This document shows positions 43,051-44,631 of a DNA stretch of 44,631 bases, piece after piece. Origin of the DNA: a virus. How positions within the stretch are numbered: the stretch's first letter is position 1; each line of letters opens with the position of its first letter. The stretch is taken from IMG/VR virus record IMGVR_UViG_3300009172_000011, positions 1-44,631 of that record. One strand, written 5' to 3'. The position numbers and the translations under genes were made by a program. Below the pieces are notes generated by a model. The model was not told the origin of the DNA, did not search any database, and saw only the letters and a program-made list of their open reading frames with translations.

Positions 43051-43602
43051 ATGATATTAAATAGTAGAAATAATTCTTTTGATTTCAGATTTCCTAGAAA
43101 ATTTATCCCTGAGGAAGTAGCTAATAAATATAAAAAGTATTTAAATAAAGTACCAGGTGGTCTTTTAGCCGAACCTATTGATTTTGTAAACATGTCTATT
43201 CAGGGTATTAATATTCCTGGAATATCGTTTGATCCAATATCACAAGAAGATAATGATGGTACTACACGATATCATAGAGGTGCAATACCTATTCAAAATA
43301 CAATTCAAAGAGAGTTTACAGTAACTATGCAATTGTTAGATGGTTTCATAAACTATTGGATTATGATGGACACTCTTTTATATTATTATGCTAGAAGTAC
43401 AAAAAGAGCATATACTGATCCATTAACTTTAAGAATATTAGATGCTGAAGGTGCATCGGTTGCATATATGGAATTTGATAAACCAATCATGAATTCTATT
43501 AATGAATTAAGTTTAAATTTTGCAGAAAATGTTGCAGATTTTAGTACATTTGATGTTACCTTTTTTTACAATAAGTTAAATTTAAAATTAGAAATAGAAT
43601 AA
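43051..43602 (+). CDS. Tail-tube-fold protein (gp19-like)
   Basis: A 183-aa protein, near T4 gp19 (163 aa) in size. It has FRFPRKFIPEEVANKYKKYL, a strand with INIPGISFDP, REFTVTMQLLDGFINYWIMM and the closing SLNFAENVADFSTFDVTFFY. The FTVT strand, the W-containing helix and the final F-VTF strand are what one expects of contractile tail tube proteins and of related baseplate tube-fold proteins. It is either the major tube protein or a specialised ring. The tube and sheath genes could also lie outside this window. Confidence 0.55.
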   Translation: MILNSRNNSFDFRFPRKFIPEEVANKYKKYLNKVPGGLLAEPIDFVNMSIQGINIPGISFDPISQEDNDGTTRYHRGAIPIQNTIQREFTVTMQLLDGFINYWIMMDTLLYYYARSTKRAYTDPLTLRILDAEGASVAYMEFDKPIMNSINELSLNFAENVADFSTFDVTFFYNKLNLKLEIE

Positions 43603-43612
43603 TATATAGAGT

Positions 43613-44056
43613 ATGAAACACATAAAACTATTTAAACAATATGTTAATGAGAAAATAGAATACTCATCTTCTACTGTTAACGGCAAAAAGATAGAATCTT
43701 CATGGTCAGGAAGTGCGAATTCTCTTAAAGATTTTATTAAACTAATAAAAGAAATACCTGAAACTTTAAAATCTATTAGAGTTCAAACAGGAACTAGTAC
43801 TTTTAATCCAGAATCAACAGATATAGATGGACCATTTAATTCTTCTAAGATAAATAAAATAATTAAATTGGTTAAAGATACAGATAAAGCATTCGGCAAA
43901 CAAGACGAAAACATACACACATATTTGTTATCGTCTTATTACGGATCCGGTGGTAAAAATCACAACTCTGATCCTGCATATATTTCATATAGAACTGAAC
44001 GTAGCGACAAATTTGGAAAAGCAATGTCTTCAGGAAAACACGGATCATTAGACTAA
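43613..44056 (+). CDS. Small protein with capsid-targeting-like N-terminus
   Basis: A 147-aa protein. It opens with MKHIKLFKQYVNEK, which resembles the T4 capsid-targeting peptide of internal proteins (MKTYQEFIAEA) that gp21 protease cuts after (I/L)-X-E. Here the site would be V-N-E at residue 13. The rest is Ser/Lys-rich with a helical middle and no recognised domain. I infer a packaged internal head protein or a scaffold-core protein. The gene follows the tube-like gene by 10 bases. Confidence 0.55.
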   Translation: MKHIKLFKQYVNEKIEYSSSTVNGKKIESSWSGSANSLKDFIKLIKEIPETLKSIRVQTGTSTFNPESTDIDGPFNSSKINKIIKLVKDTDKAFGKQDENIHTYLLSSYYGSGGKNHNSDPAYISYRTERSDKFGKAMSSGKHGSLD

Positions 44057-44082
44057 TAAAATATAAAAATATAAACAATATC

Positions 44083-44631
44083 ATGGCAGAACAAAAAACA
44101 TACACATTTTGGGGATCTAATCCAGAAAAAGGAGATCGTTTCGATAAAGCAGAGGACTGGATAGCAGCTGTATTTGAAACTGAAGAAGAAGCAAATGCCT
44201 TTGCAGATTCTAAAGGTAAAGGTTATGAATTTACAGGTATAAGTAATTACGACATCAAATCAGGTATACGTGTAGCTAGCGGCTTTCACAGTGGTAGAAT
44301 ATTTTGCGAGAATATGTCTGAAAACAAAGCTAAGAAGGAATTACAGAATTTAAACACTAGATGCTCAGCTTACTTTAAAAAACCCGTAAAAGGTGGAAGC
44401 TACGTTAAATTCGATAAAGACGGATTTGTTGAAGGTGAAGGATATGAGTTTTACTCAAACGCAGATAATGAAATTCAAGAGTCTAGAAAATCATTAAAAC
44501 ACTTACTGTTATTTGAACAATTTATTGGAGAAGCAAAAAAATTAAAACCAATTAAAATTAGCGTAAAAAAATCTAGGAAAAACCCATATACATTTAGTGA
44601 TAAAATGGATAATGATGAATTATTAAAATTG
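44083..44631 (+). CDS. Two-part protein with internal capsid-targeting-like motif, 3'-truncated
   Basis: The frame is open from ATG 44083 to the window end (183 residues so far). Residues 1-135 form an alpha/beta domain (FETEEEANAFADSKGKG, FHSGRIFCENMSENKAKKEL) of unknown function. Residues 138-150 (LKHLLLFEQFIGE, then AKK) match the start of the preceding gene and the T4 capsid-targeting peptide, with an ideal I-G-E cleavage site. A basic segment (KKLKPIKISVKKSRK) comes next. Leader DNA is A-rich. I infer a head protein or protease substrate, possibly a fusion. Confidence 0.6.
   Translation, partial: MAEQKTYTFWGSNPEKGDRFDKAEDWIAAVFETEEEANAFADSKGKGYEFTGISNYDIKSGIRVASGFHSGRIFCENMSENKAKKELQNLNTRCSAYFKKPVKGGSYVKFDKDGFVEGEGYEFYSNADNEIQESRKSLKHLLLFEQFIGEAKKLKPIKISVKKSRKNPYTFSDKMDNDELLKL

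Noticed and set aside
1-44631. tRNA genes, CRISPR arrays, insertion sequences, attachment sites
   Set aside because: No cloverleaf-like intergenic sequence, spaced repeats, transposase, integrase or terminal inverted repeats were seen. The gaps between genes are too short for most of these.

Overview
This window is a dense block of late structural genes from a large lytic phage with a contractile tail. The likely host is a member of the Bacteroidota, perhaps a marine flavobacterium. Every supported gene is on the + strand. Gaps are mostly 0-50 bases and many stop/start codons overlap (TAATG, ATGA). The DNA is AT-rich. Leaders before start codons are A-rich (forms of AAATAAA) and lack Shine-Dalgarno sequences, as is typical of Bacteroidota mRNAs. 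BACON-like, Calx-beta-like and cadherin-like surface modules agree with that host. I see no tRNA, CRISPR array, integrase, transposase or other lysogeny gene, and no gene-free stretch longer than 100 bases.

Layout. (1) 1-2603: end of an unknown gene, a rho-independent terminator, a dCMP deaminase and a DinG/XPD-type helicase with four cysteines placed for an Fe-S cluster; this is the edge of the nucleotide/DNA metabolism region. (2) 2614-5139: six small unrecognised genes. (3) 5195-13735: central baseplate and tail-tube base: a tube-cap-like protein, a LysM-bearing gp53-like protein, a gp27-like hub with an added C-terminal domain, a gp48/gp54-like tube initiator, a gp5-type OB-fold spike base without lysozyme, and a 580-aa protein with a hydrophobic end. 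(4) 13781-16428: two unexpected genes, a four-domain ribosomal-protein-S1-like protein and an amidoligase-like protein with a C-terminal beta-helix-like repeat. (5) 16430-22557: a gp13-like neck protein and baseplate wedge proteins gp25, gp6, a 90-aa basic protein and a gp7-like protein. (6) 22569-40158: fibres and host-facing proteins, including a 1244-aa FN3 protein, a 2769-aa giant with an Ig-like front half, a collagen-like fibre, and a run of three neighbouring BACON-like genes. (7) 40167-44631: a membrane-anchored coiled-coil protein, a large unknown structural protein, a gp19-like tube-fold protein, and two genes carrying a motif that resembles the T4 capsid-targeting sequence; the last runs off the window.

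The genes fit one assembly programme: hub and spike at the centre, wedges (gp25-gp6-gp7-gp53) around it, a tube started by gp48/gp54-like proteins, and fibres on the rim. The S1-like and amidoligase-like genes are the least expected members. The first may favour phage mRNA on host ribosomes and the second may modify a protein or peptide. Both start behind intergenic copies of a recurring GATATATA element, which also lies before the first baseplate gene and the giant gene, and is my candidate late-promoter or operator motif. All family calls come from reading the translated sequence; no database search was run.
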